A program made the position numbers and the translations under genes. Source: Lepiota brunneoincarnata (taxonomy: Eukaryota; Basidiomycota; Agaricomycetes; Agaricales; Agaricaceae). From it: a stretch of 64,000 bases of DNA. The stretch is from contig JAEBUN010000007.1 of the NCBI GenBank assembly GCA_023014365.1, forward strand, positions 1,054,001 to 1,118,000. The letters are read 5' to 3'. Shown in pieces: positions 63,328-64,000 of this stretch; the stretch's first letter is position 1; each line of letters starts with the position of its first letter. A model generated the notes under the pieces. That model made no database searches. It saw nothing but the letters and a program-made list of their open reading frames with translations, and had not been told where the DNA came from.

Positions 63328-64000
63328 CCTGTAATATAACTCTTGACCGTAAATTACTGATGGTTAGTGGGACTTTGTTACTACTCTGGTTAGTAGGACT
63401 CGTTACTACTCTAGTTTGCTGTATATCCGTGTCTCGTGTGTTCCATGTGCGATAGCGTAGCATTATACCGTAATGATTGTTATTCCCTGCCACCCCTGAA
63501 GGTGACCGTTAGATCCGAGTGATTCTCATAACCTGAGGAGCGCGAGCGAAAGCCTCATTGATCATGGACTCCCACGTTCCAGCTCAACCAGCCCCGCGTG
63601 CTTTGAAACTCTGACCTGAAGTATTGCCGATGACAAACAGACTCGACTGCCGGGCGTTTCGAAAGGGCGGTGGTAGTAGGTTACTCGAGCTGAGATTCTT
63701 GTTTCACCGTGAGTCCTAAATCCGACCATGGCAGAGCCGGAGACCGCCGCGCAGGGGCCCCATTCGATATCGATATCGTTCATGCTGCATTTAAGAGCTC
63801 TCATCTTGCAACACTACTCATACTATCAATAGTAAATACAACAACCTAATGGCCAGAATGCATAGAAATTATCCATGGTCTGTGACGGCCAGGACGAAAC
63901 ATACTCTTCAAGCCCATGTTCGTGGCCTTTAGACGACACGGTAATCAGTAATCCATTCCTACGAACCCCGTAAAACCACCGACTCACCCAAAGAATTCGC
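63328..64000. other. Window end, no supported gene
   Basis: A minus-strand open frame of 80 codons from 63804 (MRALKCSMNDIDIEW) could be the start of another gene, but it has no motif and no visible splice partner. A direct repeat of gttactactct with small changes lies near 63375-63415. Confidence 0.35.

Noticed and set aside
63562..63804. Minus-strand frame at the window end
   Set aside because: Eighty codons, no motif, no splice partner. It may be the start of a gene but cannot be supported.

Overview
The window looks like nuclear DNA of a basidiomycete fungus of the Agaricomycetes. The evidence is many 45-60 nt introns with GT..AG ends, single-gene transcription units on both strands, STAND/NACHT NTPases, a Crinkler-type protein, DUF6533-like and F-box-like families, and Ty3/gypsy chromoviruses. 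The style resembles Ceratobasidiaceae such as Rhizoctonia, but that is an inference from gene families only.

Layout. 1-5.8 kb is gene-poor with one possible small coiled-coil gene. 5.9-9.9 kb (+) holds a four-exon Msb1/Mug8-domain polarity protein. 11.7-13.8 kb (-) holds a NACHT NTPase. 15.5-18.5 kb (+) holds two tandem F-box-like paralogues with the same three-exon structure. 18.7-19.6 kb (-) holds an unrecognised protein. 20.8-24.7 kb (-) holds two housekeeping genes, CDK1/cdc2 (ten exons, one only 6 nt) and the GPN-loop GTPase GPN1 (seven exons). 25.2-26.9 kb (-) holds a DUF6533-like membrane protein. 28.1-29.3 kb (+) holds a nine-exon SRA-YDG protein and 30.3-31.9 kb (+) a Crinkler-N/P-loop NTPase.

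32.7-51.4 kb is a nested retrotransposon block. Element I (386 bp LTRs, TSD ctatc) interrupts an open frame on the minus strand. Element II (698 bp LTRs, TSD aactg) sits inside element I. A solo LTR of the element II family (698 bp, TSD cctgg) sits, inverted, inside the 5' LTR of element II. Both elements encode gag, PR-RT-RNaseH-integrase-chromodomain pol, and an extra zinc-knuckle ORF after pol. The element II LTR itself carries an intact acidic 122-codon ORF. Premature stops in both elements are almost all TGA.

53.4-63.3 kb holds two paralogous NACHT genes (+) flanking a 1338-residue PMC1-type Ca2+-ATPase gene (-). The ATPase has clean splicing but lacks the phosphorylated Asp of the DKTGT motif and the Asp of the M6 Ca2+ site, so it looks like a pseudo-ATPase. 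I found no rRNA, no convincing tRNA and no CRISPR array. Exon boundaries were read by eye from GT/AG sites, reading-frame continuity and family similarity.
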